Shown: positions 48,569-60,859 of the stretch, one piece after another
Numbering within the stretch: position 1 is the stretch's first letter
Layout of the letters: each line of letters opens with the position of its first letter
Assembly: GCF_015832195.1 (NCBI RefSeq)
Contig: NC_052017.1
Coordinates: 70,929,801 to 70,993,800, forward strand
DNA from: Motacilla alba alba
Taxonomy: Eukaryota; Chordata; Aves; Passeriformes; Motacillidae
Length of the DNA stretch: 64,000 bases
Reading direction: 5' to 3'
Made by a program: the position numbers and the translations under genes
Notes under the pieces: generated by a model
The model's input: the letters and a program-made list of their open reading frames with translations, nothing else
The model's database searches: none
Told to the model about the DNA's origin: nothing

Positions 48569-49281
48569 AACTGAGACAATTTCTTATCTAAAAGACTGTC
48601 ATTGAAATTCAGAAGATTGCACTTTGAGTGTAAGCATTTTTCCTATTCTGGAAATGATAAGATAAATATAGCAGAAAAATTATGACAGAAATCAGAATGG
48701 AAAAGTGATAAGATTTTTTAAATTAATCCCTATTTAGAGCAATTAACTGAAGTTATTTTCATATTTTAACCAATTTCAGTCATGTCATGGTTTGAAATAC
48801 ATTTTTTCACAGTTGTGTTCAATTTTTAAAGACAAAGTAACTTTAAAAGAAATTTATCTTTTAGCATTTCTAAAAGAAAAAAGACTGTACCGATTTCTCA
48901 TCTGTCTTAATTTTGGTCAAAAATTCTAGTGTTTATCTTGATTCTTCTTACCAAAATGTGCCCAAAGATACCTTTGCAAGTTTGTTTAAAGAAAACATAC
49001 TTAGGCAGTATTAGGACATGTTTTGCTGCTTAAAAAGTGGTTTATAGAATGTTTTAGGCCATCAGTACTCCTCTACATAATATTGACTGCAAAAGAAGGC
49101 ACTCCAGATTTCATTTTGCAAGTATAACCTGTATTTTGCTCAGAGAGTATTAATTTTTAAAAGGATATTTCTTCTGAACTTTCATTGAGCCCAAAAGATT
49201 CCTTTAGGGTCTTTTGTTTTTGTTTAGCAACAAAATTAGATTAACAGTTATTTCTGTAGCCCAAAGCAAAGATGACTTCTT

Positions 49282-49335
49282 TTCTGTAATTCAAAAGAAC
49301 ATGAAGTATTCTGTAATTCAAAAGAACATAAAGTA
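49282..49335. repeat. 27-bp tandem duplication
   Basis: The unit starting TTCTGTAATTCAAAAGAACA is present twice (49282-49308, 49309-49335), with one substitution. Confidence 0.92.
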
Positions 49336-49799
49336 CTGGTCCAAATAGGGGTTGGCACAGAATAGCAATGCCTCCAGAAGAGACTGCAAGCTGATTTACC
49401 GTGGTCTTCCCTCTGCTTTATTCCCCTCCTTGTTTTCCTTGCTGAGCTCTATCTCTGGGGTAGACTGAGGGAACAAATGCCTTGTTCGGAAAAGCCTTAT
49501 AAAGAAATAATATACAAGGTTAAAAAATAAAAGGCAGTGGAGAAAAAAAAGCTGAAATCAATGCCATAATGACTTGCTATTTTCTGATTCCTTTTTAATC
49601 GCCACCAAAGTCTTTGAGATGCGTTTCAAACCATTATAAGAATGATAACAAAAAAAATCTTTGAAAGCCTTAAGGCTTTTTTCTCCCCTCCATTATTGGA
49701 GGATGCCAATTCTCAGAAAAACAGTTCTTGGAACTGAAGCCTGCATTGTCCTCATGGCAAGAGACAGTAGCACAAGAGCCACAGGTGAAGGTAAGTGCA
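49336..49799. other. Non-coding stretch, nothing recognised
   Basis: No exon or repeat seen; leads into the CR1 reverse transcriptase fragment. Confidence 0.4.
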
Positions 49800-50312
49800 A
49801 CCATGCTGGGGAACAAGTTAGAAATACAAATGTTCTGCAGGCACATTTCTATGGCCTTCTGTGATGGAGTGATCACATCAGTGGACAAGGGAAAGGCTCC
49901 AAAAGTAATTTTTGTGGATTTTGTAAAGCCTTTGAGACAGTCCCTCACAACATCCTTCTCTCTGAATTGGAAAGACTTGGATTTGATGGGTGGACTGATG
50001 GATGAATAAGAAATTGGTAGGGGGGTGTTGATCAATGGCTCAGAGTTCTGGTGAACATCAGTGACGAGTGGTGTCCCTCAGGGGTCCATACTGGCATCAG
50101 TACAGTTTAATATCTTCCTCAATCACATGGACAAAGGGATCAAGGGCACCCTCAGCAAGTCACAGGTGACACCAAGCTGAGTGGTGCTCAGGCACACCTG
50201 AGGGACGGGATGCCATTCAGAGGGCACTGGACGAGCTTGAGAAGTGGGCCCATGGGAATCTCATGATGTTTAACAAGACCAAATACAAAGTTCTGCATAC
50301 CTGGGTCAGGAC
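49800..50312 (+). mobile_element. CR1 LINE, internal reverse transcriptase fragment
   Basis: Translated plus-strand pieces match the CR1 reverse transcriptase: [20 protein letters not shown] and a DFVKP block near 49850-49930, then bases for a [20 protein letters not shown] stretch at 49945-49990. A GVPQGS-like block follows near 50070, then [17 protein letters not shown] near 50107-50157 and the [10 protein letters not shown] block near 50268-50298. Both the 5' part and the 3' tail are missing, so this copy was cut at both ends after insertion or lost its tail by deletion. Frameshifts separate the blocks. Confidence 0.85.
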
Positions 50313-53300
50313 ACCAAAAACTTTTGTACACAGAAGATGTTTGAAAGGAAGACACACTTTAAACCAAACTGTTTTGTTTATTCTGTTGGAACGCAGAACT
50401 CTCAGGCATAAGTTCTGTTTGCACCTCTCCAGGAGTGTGCCACAGAACATGTCAAGGCTGAAAGGACATTTTTCAGTCACTGCTGCTGTAGTAAACACAG
50501 GACACTCAACACCTTTGTCTGCTTCCTCTTTTTTGAACATTTAGAAACTGCTTCCTTCTATGAGGAGCTTTAAAATTCACTATCCTGTTTTTTGGCTACT
50601 GTAACTATAGTCTTATAAAATAGAAGTGTAAAATATGACATAAGATGCAAAAAAAAGATATTTATATTAATACAGTAATAACTATAAATCATTATAAATA
50701 TATTTTAATGCAATTTTAATGTATTTTTATGTCATCTGCATATGAAAGCTTGTATGGCCTCTTCCCTTTTATAGCAAACAAGATGACTACTCGACTCATA
50801 ACAGTAAAATTACCTTCTTTTGAAGAAGATGTCAACACACAGCAAATCACATGAGCTAGAGGTCACAGAGTCAGTGGTGAGAAAATTATAAAAATGTCTA
50901 AGGTGGACTGAAATTAACTGGAAAGAAATCCATGGAATGAAACAGTAAAAATTAACTAAGGAGAAAGGGAAAGGAAAGATTTCTCAAAACATGAATGTGT
51001 TGCAGAGAATGAAATCTTTTGCTCTTGTTTCCTCTGTGACCCAAGCAGTCCAATCTTCCAAAATCCCTTTGTAAAATTTCAACACCAAGAGCCATGAAAA
51101 TGTGCAAGGCTATGTGCATATTTCAAATGAAAGCATCTTTTCAAAACAGTAAAAAAATATTCAAGTAGTACAGAAATAATGCAGCAATTAATGAACCTTA
51201 GAAAAGTTACCTGTTAGTATACGAATAGGCAAACAAATACTGTGAGTGTTACCAAAGTCCTTCACCACAGTATATGCCAGTAATTCTTCTAAACAATAGC
51301 CAGATCTTTGAAACTTCTGTATTTCTGTCCTCCAGGGAATGGGGCAACCCTACAGCAGTGGAGCCACTGACAGCATCACAAACCAGCTCTGAATAAAATG
51401 ACAAAACCTTTCTGACAGCTTTTGCTACTTTGATCCAAGAGCAAATACATCTGTTTTGGAGACAATAAAAAAATCAAATGTACAGCCACTGCGTCCCTCA
51501 CAAACAGAGAGCACCATAACCAAAATGTTTTTGCTGAAGAGGAAGCCTTCGCTCTCCAATCAAAACTCCACTGATGGTAACGGTATCCCCAGGGAAGAAA
51601 GCACTGTCAACAGCTCCAGCTGTTCTATTTGAAGGGTTCATCTATTACCTGTAAGAAAATCAGTGGGCCAAAAATATGAATTAAAATCCTCCATACTTTC
51701 TCTGACCTTTCTATGGCCAGAAGGCTTTACTCATTACTCTCCTCACCAAAAAATCACAACAGAGTCAATGAAACACTAACTTCACTAAGAGGGAACAAAA
51801 ATTAATTTGATTTTCCCACATTCATCTGACAGCAAATTTTGAAGATTCTTATTGAGGGAAAAAAAAAAAAACAAACCAAAAACCCCAAAAAACAAACCTG
51901 AGACAACAAGGATACCTTTTTTTCTCTCCTAAAACACAAGTCTGCTATTTTTCCTCTTTCTCCTTTATACATTTTATTTCAGTGTTCCGTTTTGCACTGT
52001 TACTTTAAAAAAGATAAGTGACCATAATTGCATATTATATGCCAGGGAAGATTTTAGCAATGTTTTGTAAAATGACAGTCTACTTCAATACTCTTTATCT
52101 TTGCAGAAATAGCATGTCTCTCCTAGCCTAGAACTACATTTGCCTTGACTCCTGTTTTGCAAATTACAGTTCACAGTTAATTCCCCAAGTAACTGTCTTC
52201 CAGCATTTTATTTTTATTTCAGTAAAACCCACTCTTTTGTCTCCTTTGTCCAAGTGCTGCAATACTTTCTATTTTCTGTAAATTAGTAACTTTTCATGAC
52301 ATGCAACACCAAATCCTTTACTAAAGGCAGCACGAATTGCATAGTCTCAGTTCCTTTTCCAGCAAAATACAGGTTTTTTACTAAACGAAAAAAAGATAAC
52401 AGGCAAAGAGTTGTGCTAAACCCCTGCTCTTTTTTCTCTGTTCTTTATGTCTTTAATTATCTTATGTTTATACTTTTTTTTAAATCTTCGTGGGCTATTA
52501 AGGTCAGATGAAGAGGCCCGTAGATGACGAGAAATGACACTGTCACCTGGCAGAGTGCACCTTGGAGCAAGGGATGCATTTAGAAGCCGTCAGACATAGA
52601 GGGTGCTGTTGCATCGAACATCCAGCAGTGATCTCTGTGCAGCTCTGAAACCACTCATTGTCTTTTTACTGGGTCTTATAGCTAAAACTCAGGATATTTA
52701 CTGTCATTTACTAAATAATAAGAAAAAATACTACTAAAATATTTTCATTTTGTAAAAAAACTTCCCGTTTATTTTTTTAAAAGTGAAGATAGCATCTTCA
52801 TGGTTTTAGTAGTAATCCATTTTCCAGTTTATTAGCTTGCAAGGAAAACATTCATTTCAGTGCCTGATACCAGCTGTAAGTTTTAGGCATAATAAGAATT
52901 TTAAGATTGACTTATCTTGTAACAGTCTAACAGAGACTTGTTGTTGGTCTCTTTCTTAACCATGAAGCATCAAGAACAAATTTTTCATTTTCCATTTCTC
53001 TTGCAGAAGTCAGTGCTATTAGTATTTCCCTCAAAGCAGGGAAAGGTGTCAGTTTAATAGATGGGTGGCTTAAAGGAAGGAAACATTTTAAAAATATTTG
53101 TCAATTTATATTTGATATATATTTTTTTATGTACAGAGTCTAATTTTAACTTGAGGATTTCAAAAGACACATTATTACTTTCAGGCTGTCTCGCTCAGGT
53201 TTCTGATATATTCCTTCATTATCAGTATCTGAGCGAAGAGGTAAAAAGTGAGTTAATCAGTCTCTGTGAGCAAAGGACTTCTCTCTTTCTGTACACTGTA

Positions 53301-55717
53301 GGTTGAAGATGGCTTAAAAAGTCCAAGCACCTGTGCAATATTTAGAAGCCTCTGATTTTGGAAACTTTCCTTCAAGACAGGGGAGAAGAGGGAAGTCGTA
53401 GGTTCCCCTTGCGTCTCTGTCTCCTGCCCAAGTAATATGGTTGTGAAGAAGGATTTTAAATAAACAGCTGGTATATCTTAAAGGCTAAAAACCAGGTAGA
53501 GAATCAAAAACTCATTTGAAAACACATCCTTTACTACTTCCATGCCTAATTATTTTTGGGTCAGCTTTATGAGAGTCAGGTAGGAACAGGTGCTGTCTGA
53601 ACACTAGACTGGCAGGACTGCATATCCAAACTTCATGTTATTAATGGATTTAATTTCTTTTTCTTAAATAACAAAAGATTTTGAGTCACATATAAACATT
53701 CTCTTTATTTCCCCAAAGAAAAAAAATATGTTGACATCCCCTGACCAATGAAAGCTTGTGTTGTCTTTATGATTTTTTACAAATTTTATCTGATCCTAGT
53801 TTTGTGTTGCAGATTTGCAGCACATACATGAGTTCAAAAGAGGTAAGGACTCTGCACACAGCTCTTTTCTCAGGAACTCATAGTGGAATGATGAGAGCAC
53901 TGAGAACATTATGGCTAGATAAACTGTCACCCCACTGGGTTATGGTGATTTCCCCCTTGGTTGAGATTTTTCCAGGAAGATAGGCATTTGTGCATTGTGG
54001 TCTGGTTTCATTTGTTTGGTTGGTTGTTTTGTTTTGTTGTTGTTTGGGTTTGGTTGGCTGATTGATTTTTTTTTTTAAGTTAAATAAATGCTGTATGAAA
54101 AACAGAACAAAACCACTTTTTAAACTGCAATTTTATATTCTTTTCTGTACTGGTGTAGATATAAAGGAACAATGGAGAGCCTTGACTGACCGATGGAAAG
54201 AAAAAATGATGTAAGTACCTCAGCTACAGCAGTCCCTGGGGAACCATTGTTGCCACATTTTCTGAAAGGAAACAGGAGCAGAGCTTTCCTACCACAAATT
54301 TAGATCACAAACTCTGTGGGACATGAGCTTCATCTGTTTGAGTGTCCATCCTCTTGCATCACGTGTCTCAATGACGACAGAAATCTTTTCAAATGCACTG
54401 CAAAAAAAAAAAAAAAGACTTAATACAAGAGATTCAGTTCAGTGTATTCAGTGCCAGCACAGTCAAAATACACATACAGAGCCTAAATTGGCACAAATAC
54501 AATGTTAAAACCCAAAATCAAATTTTGAAAGCATTAGAACCTTGATTGTTTAATTGGAACAGCATGTGGTGGGGAAAAAAAGGCAAAGGAAATGTATGGC
54601 AAATCCAACTTCACTACTGGAGTCAGACAGACAGCAATTTCTATCATGAGATTTTGAAGCATGCATTTTGATGTCTGGTTGCTGGGAATTAGGGAAAGTT
54701 AGAGATGATTCAGCTCCAGAGAACTAGTTGATTATTAGTTTCTATGGGGTCAGCTGAAATAATGAGCTGTAAGGTCTGGAAACTGAGGTTTGCCCATCAA
54801 GGCAAAGGACTAATTTTAAGCATAATAGAAGAACCCAAATGGCTGTACAGATGACAACTCAGTAATCATTTGTAACTGGAGAACAGCAGCTCAACACATT
54901 GAGATGAGCATTTACAAGCTCAGTCTTTTAATTACAAAAAGCTGACTCACTAGCATGATGCATTCTCATCTAAACTACATCAGAAAACAAAGGCCGGGCT
55001 AATAAAAGGTGCTCTGAAGTTCAGCCAAAGGCTTTGAATCATGGCAGGGCTGTTATCCTGCAGGTTTTCTTGTGACAGAACTGTGGACTCCAAGTAGCTC
55101 CATTTCCAACTATGTTTTTTCACCAATACATAACTTTACTACAGACAATTGTCTGAGAGCAAGTCAGTCCAAGTGGAATACTCTTGCGGAGCCCAGTCTG
55201 ACCTGTGCTGGAGAGGCAGTGAGCTGAACCACATCATCAGCTTGTCTCTAACTCTATGGCAAGACAAGTCTGCTTTTACCATCTGAGCTGGGACAACAGT
55301 GAGCCTTGCTTGACATTCTGTTCCCTTTTCAAGAAGTCTCCCAGACTGTCAGTCTCTCCCTAACCTTTTGTGTGATCATTGTCTTTTGACCCTGGCTTTG
55401 GTGAATAATCAGGTTTTCACTGGTGTGTCTGATGTCCTGTTTTGTTTGAAGTGATAGACCTTGCCAGCACTTCAGCTTTCCATTGAATTTCTTTAGTGCC
55501 TTCTGACTGATCTACCTACATTGCACATAGCCTGCAATCATATCCCAGTTCCTTGTAATTTGTAGATGAGATATGATCAGTTTCCTTTCATGGTTCTATC
55601 ATCTCTTACTTAGTTTTAATACTTTTTTGCATGTTTATGCCAGCTATAATTGTGGAATTAAATCAAAACACGAATATAACTATCACCTGTGATAAAATAC
55701 TTCAAATTGCTAATAGA
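50313..55717. other. Non-coding stretch with low-complexity patches
   Basis: A-rich (51850-51895) and G/T-rich (54000-54080) runs are present, with a 15-base A run near 54402. No exon, RNA gene or known repeat recognised. Confidence 0.45.
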
Positions 55718-56339
55718 TCTGGAGGAAGCCACTATCAGGGCGACCCCCTGATAGCGTTAGAGAGTCTTTTTTCCCCAACCTGGCTGTCGAAGAAGGAGTC
55801 ACAAGTCTTCGGCTGTCGTTCTCAAGGTTGTTTATTAATTGTTATCTAAAACATTTTCTGTCTGGCCTGCCGCGATCTGTTCAGCAGGTCAGCCAAGGCA
55901 CACTCCTCGCCCACGAGGCTGGTGCTATCTTTTATACTAAAAACTACGTGTACTGTATTTACAATTCTGTTCCAATACCTATCACCTATGTTAGACAGTC
56001 AGCTTCTATTCTAAATCAATCTCAAAGTGCCAACATCACCCAAATCATGGAGGCTAGGAAGAAGAAGGAAGACAGACAAGGCATGCCCTTATTCCTCCAT
56101 CTTGGAGCCTCAGACCCCCATGAACAAAGTCCCAAACCCCCATGTACAAAATCCTAAAATTTTTCCCTTCACCCTGTGATCACTACTGTTGTGATGTCTA
56201 AACTTGTGTTACTTGTAATTCTTCATACAAACTTGGTGATTTGCTCCATGGGCTAAGATCAAAATCCCAGATGTCTTTGGCTGTATGCCAGGGTCTCAGA
56301 CCATCCAGGGCACCCAGAGGGGTGTCCTGGGTCCTGACA
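55718..56339 (-). mobile_element. Solo LTR (622 bp) with perfect 6-bp target duplication
   Basis: The minus strand begins TGTCAGGACCCAGGACACCC and carries TATAAAA at 55930-55936 and AATAAA at 55831-55836. The U5 part ends with a hairpin (CTATCAGGG/CCCTGATAG, 55731-55753) and GGCTTCCTCCAGA. Identical AATAGA flanks lie at 55712-55717 and 56340-56345. With this duplication the 3' terminus is GA rather than the canonical CA two bases inward. No internal retroviral sequence remains. A 6-base duplication is typical of class II (ERVK-like) elements. Confidence 0.9.
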
Positions 56340-56345
56340 AATAGA

Positions 56346-58985
56346 AACCTACAAAGAGGAAACACTTAAAGAGGATTTTCCCTACTTCCTGACTCCCACA
56401 TTCTGGGATTTGACAAGGAAAAGAATGGTAGTTGGTCTTTCTACATCCTTGAGAAATTGCAAAGGTAGAATACTTGGAATAATATTGGTGGAGAGTTTTG
56501 CTGTGTTATTACATTGCTATGGTAACAAAACCAGGCCTAATTTCAAGGACATCTTCGCGTCTTCTGCTTGTCTTCCCAGCTCTTTGAAATGTATTATATA
56601 GTGCTTCTGACCAAACAATTCCAGTAACTCAAAGAAACAGTTCAATAGTAGCTTGTGAAATTGAAATGGGAGGTCATATTTAATCACTAGATTTCAAAAA
56701 TAAGGAAAAATGTGAATTAATGACTTAAACACAAAAGGAGACACACTGCACTTCAGACAACACAAAAAACAATTGCCACATTGCTGAAGCTAGAATGTTT
56801 GCTACTGTAGAATACAAGTATTTCCAAAAATTAGGGTGGATAAGCATGAGAAGAGGTTGTGGCATGAGCTTTACTATTACTTGAAAACCTTTTATTCAAA
56901 GACAGTGGCTTTGTAAGACATAAGCTTTACATAGCATAGTGGCAAGGTAATCAGCCCAAAACAGAGGGTAATTTTATACTGGCTCTGTAAAGATAGGAGA
57001 TTTTTAAGGTTTATTATTAGCTGTCAAATTTTCTGAAATGTTTTATAAAAACTACCAACTATAACAGGAAAGAACTCACTATGCCTGCTTAGAAATAGCA
57101 GACTGTTTCCTCAGCCCTTCCCCCCTGCAGCAATAGAAGAGTTTGAGATCAGTGCTCTAGCAAAATGCAAGAGAACATGTTATTTAAAACAAAACAAACC
57201 TAAACCAAAAAAAAAAAAAAAACCAAGAAAGAAAGAAACTATGGAAAAAAAAAAACCAACAACAAAACAACAAACTTCCTACTTCTTTGCAGAAGGGAAG
57301 AAGCATAGAGAGGGTCTGTTTTTCTCTGAGATAGCATCACCACGAGCTTGTGCTGAGAGAGCACATCAGACCCCACAGGAATAGATTAATTCCCTGTACA
57401 GAGGGCTATGACTGCTACTGCTTCTACCAAGAACTGCAGTTCACTTGCCAGAGAGTATGCATTTCATACACCAGCAAACCCAGAAGGGTTCCTTACCTTA
57501 GCATAAAATTGCAGCAGCTGTAAAATGAGATACTTTTGTTTCCCATCACTGAAGGGCAGCTCAGCAAAGGTACCTGGAAATAACCCCCTGTGTTAAATGC
57601 CTTCCAGAAGCTAAAAGTATTTCTTTACTGTATAAGCCTTACCTGAACAGGCAAACAAAGTAAACATAATTCCCCAGGTTAAACCCTCCAGTAATTTTTA
57701 TTCTGGGTGTAGAAGCTGGTTTGGATAAAAGAAAGAGAGGAGAAATATCACAGGAATAAAAGCACAAGAAATCAAGGATAAGATGAGAGGAGAGCCTGTA
57801 ATCCAATCATAGAAAAAAGGAAAAAAAAAGACAGTCCTGGCTTCAAAACTGATACCAATAGCTTGATATCACCAGCAGCAGACACCAGCTGATGCAAGGA
57901 TGGTTCTGTCATTCAGAACTCCTCATCTTTCTTCCTAGCAATTCAGTCTGGGAAAGGGTGGTTTGCTAGGGAAAGGGGATATCAGGAAAGTTATTGTGCT
58001 CGTGGTGTCCTGATACCGCTTTACTAAACAGCCAGCTCTCTGTGAGCCTGGATGGACACAGAGTGGTGGCAGTAACCCAGGTGAGCTCCTTACCTGGGGG
58101 TAGAACCAACTTGATGGAAGCTTCTGCAGTCATGGTCACTACCCAAGGCCCACCTGCTTACCTCAGCCCTGAAGCAGATTCTACTGAGAAGGAAGAGGAA
58201 GGCCCAAGAGGACTATCAAACACCATGGTGCTTTCAGCTGGTCTTTTTCCACACATTTTTATTAGGGCAGCACTTACCACTGGTTTTCAACTGAGAACTG
58301 AAACAGCAGCTACCAAGCAGCCCTAAGTACTGCACTTGGCATTGCCTGGTAATTGGTAAATTGGCTGAATCTGTTAAATGTGTAAATAGGATGTCATTGT
58401 GCCACACTTGCAGAGCAAGCTGTGACCACTTGAATTTTTAGGAAATTTGCCTGCCTGTCTGCTTCCATGCCTACCCTATTCTTGGGTTGCCCTTGGTTCT
58501 TCCAGAAAGAATCAGAGCAAACAAACAGGTAAACCCTACAACAATTGTTGATGAGAGGACACAAAACGTTTTTTAAATCACACAGTCTTTATGACTGTCA
58601 GGCCTTTTAATGAAAACAGCTTGTTTTGAGAAAATTCAGCACCCTGTGTTGTCATCCTTCTTCCCTCCCTGTGCCCCCCTGGGCCCCCCTCAATGGTCAA
58701 GGAAACCCAGAAATATCAAATGTCATGCTGCAGTTTTTCTGCTGTAAACAGTTCACTTTCCTATTTACAGTACTGTCACGTGTGCTAGAATGAGCAGCTA
58801 GAAGTCTTCCCAGACAAGTTCTTTTCACATCATCCTCTCTGTATCTCTGATCATTCCTTTATAAATAATGCTAAGAAATTCCATCTAATTCAATCCAGTT
58901 ACACTTTAAAATATATCTGTGCACCTAAAAGCATTCTCTTTTTTTCTGCTCTGGCAGTTCTAACACTAAAGAAATTATGTCGTAG
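56346..58985. other. Non-coding stretch, nothing recognised
   Basis: Contains A/C-rich runs near 57185-57290. The 110-codon plus frame at 57994-58326 has no family match. No pol or gag remnants of the downstream provirus were recognised here. Confidence 0.4.
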
Positions 58986-60120
58986 TACGACAAATTTTAC
59001 TTCCTGTCTGCAAAAGAACCCTTACTGAAAACAAGAATAATAGAAAAAAAATGTATTTTAAGAAAAGGGAAAGGGTACAGTAAAAAGTATTTAGCAGTGG
59101 AGAACTCCGCTACCCGGTGGATCCCAAGAGATCCAAATAGATTTTGGTCTGTTGAGAAAAAAGAAGGGAACAAGTGCATCTACCATGAGGCATGTGGACT
59201 TTATGAGTGTGCTGAAAAAGGGATAAACCCCTTTTGGGGAATAAAAGAAATTTCTAAATATTAGGAATGCTCAACAGAAACTAAGAACACATTTTGGGAG
59301 GCCCCTGAACACCTGTTCTGGATCTGTGGTACTACAGCATACACTAAATTACCAGGAGACTGGTCTGGCAGTTGTACCATGGGAATCATAAAACCCGCTT
59401 TCTTGTTATTACCCCAAGAATCTGAATCAAGTTTGGGAGTTCCTATATATGATAATTTAAGAAAAACCAAACGGAAGAGGAGAAATGCAATAGAAATTGG
59501 GAGAATCCAAAATTGGAAAAGCGAGGTTTGAGCCACAAGAAGAATTATCAAGACTTGCAGTACAGTCACTTGGGCTCAAAATGGGTCCTGGGGTCATCAG
59601 ACCTCGATATATATGTTAAAAAAAATCATCAGGCTTCAGGCAATATTAGAGATAATATCTAATCAGACCTCATTAGCTCTTGATCATATAAATGATCAAC
59701 TCACCCAAACCAGAACAGTAATTTATCAAATCAAACTAGCTGTAGCAGTCATTAAAAACATCTCAAATGAAGTAAAAAAACTAGCATGTATGTAAGTAAC
59801 CAAGAAAGGACTCCCTCACTTAATTCCAGTTGTTGGGATAAGCTATGGGCTTTCAAAGGGGATTGGTGGAAAAAAGTAATTTTCTTCACTGTGTGTACAC
59901 TTGCTAGTTTACTCTTCTTACCATGCTTACTTCCCTATTAATTAAAACAGTAACATCGGCCGTGCAGACCAACCTAAGAATCTTTAAAGATATTTACCTA
60001 AACAAACCAGAAAAGGTAATGAAGTTAAGTAACCATGATCACCAGAGTGCTCAGGAAATTTATAATCAATACAAACAATTAAGGAAATTCTATGCTCATG
60101 AGTCGAAAATTGTAAGTTGA
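58986..60120 (+). pseudogene. Broken env gene of an endogenous retrovirus
   Basis: An old retroviral envelope gene, missing its start. One frame from 58986 carries surface-subunit sequence (FWSVEKKEGNKCIYHEACG near 59140-59200, a FWICGTTAY block near 59318-59345) and then a basic, furin-type cleavage cluster (KRKRR, about 59469-59483). The coiled-coil part of the transmembrane subunit follows (QTSLALDHINDQLTQTRTVI near 59656-59718). That frame has stops at 59262, 59529 and 59793. The membrane-proximal part and membrane span (VIFFTVCTLASLLFLPCLLP, about 59876-59935) lie in a second frame, and the cytoplasmic tail in a third, ending at 60118. No cysteine loop motif is visible between the coiled coil and the membrane span, suggesting an internal deletion. 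The gene cannot make a protein as it stands. Confidence 0.85.
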
Positions 60121-60164
60121 TGCGAGCTTAAGTTTAAGCCCGATCAAAGAAAAAGAGAAGGGGC

Positions 60165-60850
60165 TGTTATGAGTAGAAAAGTTGTCCATTTTTTAAAAAG
60201 AGGTTGAAGAGTTAATAGGTTAAACCAATTGCTGCTAAGTTGTTGTTTTAACTATTTGTTGTTAATAATTTCATGTTTTAATCACCTGTCATTAATAGTT
60301 TTTCTTTAATTACCTGCTGTTGGTGGTTAAAAATCCCTCTCCCATCGAGTATCCCCTTCTCCCCCCCGACTCCCGCTGTTTCCTGGGAGATAGCACCTGG
60401 GACTGAAAAGGTGAAATAAGAGCTGGCATGCAAATATGAGGAACCAGCATGCAAAGGTGTAAACATTATACCAAATCCTGCAAAAAACCCCTGAAATAAC
60501 GAGCCAACATGGAATTAAGGGATCTAAGTGATGTCTAAAGGTGAGCAACTGAATCCAGTATCTGTTAAGATCCTTATTACCCCTCATCCTAACCTAAAGG
60601 ATGTCAGCAAGAAAGAGGACCTCAAATGTTGGCCTGTAGAACCTTAATCTCCTGGCGCTCCTGTGAGATCTGCAGCCCCAGCTCTGCCTGCATACCGGCA
60701 GATAGAGCTGCAATCATCTTCCTCCTCAGTGCCACTCCTGGGAGGAGCAGCAGCGGCGTGTGTGCAACCCATCAGATCTCCCCACCCGAGCCGATTTCTT
60801 TTTAATAGAGGCATTAGAAAGGAGAAAGATCTCCTGCCCAATTAATTTCA
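60165..60850 (+). mobile_element. 3' LTR of the same provirus
   Basis: Directly after env, a purine-rich tract (60149-60163, AAAAAGAGAAGGGG) precedes TGTTATGAGTAG, the layout of a polypurine tract and LTR start. The U3-like part is T-rich. A degraded poly-A signal (TTTTTAATAGAGG) lies near 60801-60813. The end is uncertain, somewhere about 60840-60880, since no matching 5' LTR exists in the window to define it and no target duplication could be tested. Confidence 0.7.
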
Positions 60851-60859
60851 CTTACTGTG

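Larger units (their letters stand above)
43257..49281. other. Non-coding stretch, nothing recognised
   Basis: Long AT-rich interval with a degenerate tandem repeat (45993-46059) and a 20-base T run (48549-48568). A patch around 47320-47560 is GC-richer but matches nothing I know. Reading frames are short and scattered. Confidence 0.45.
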
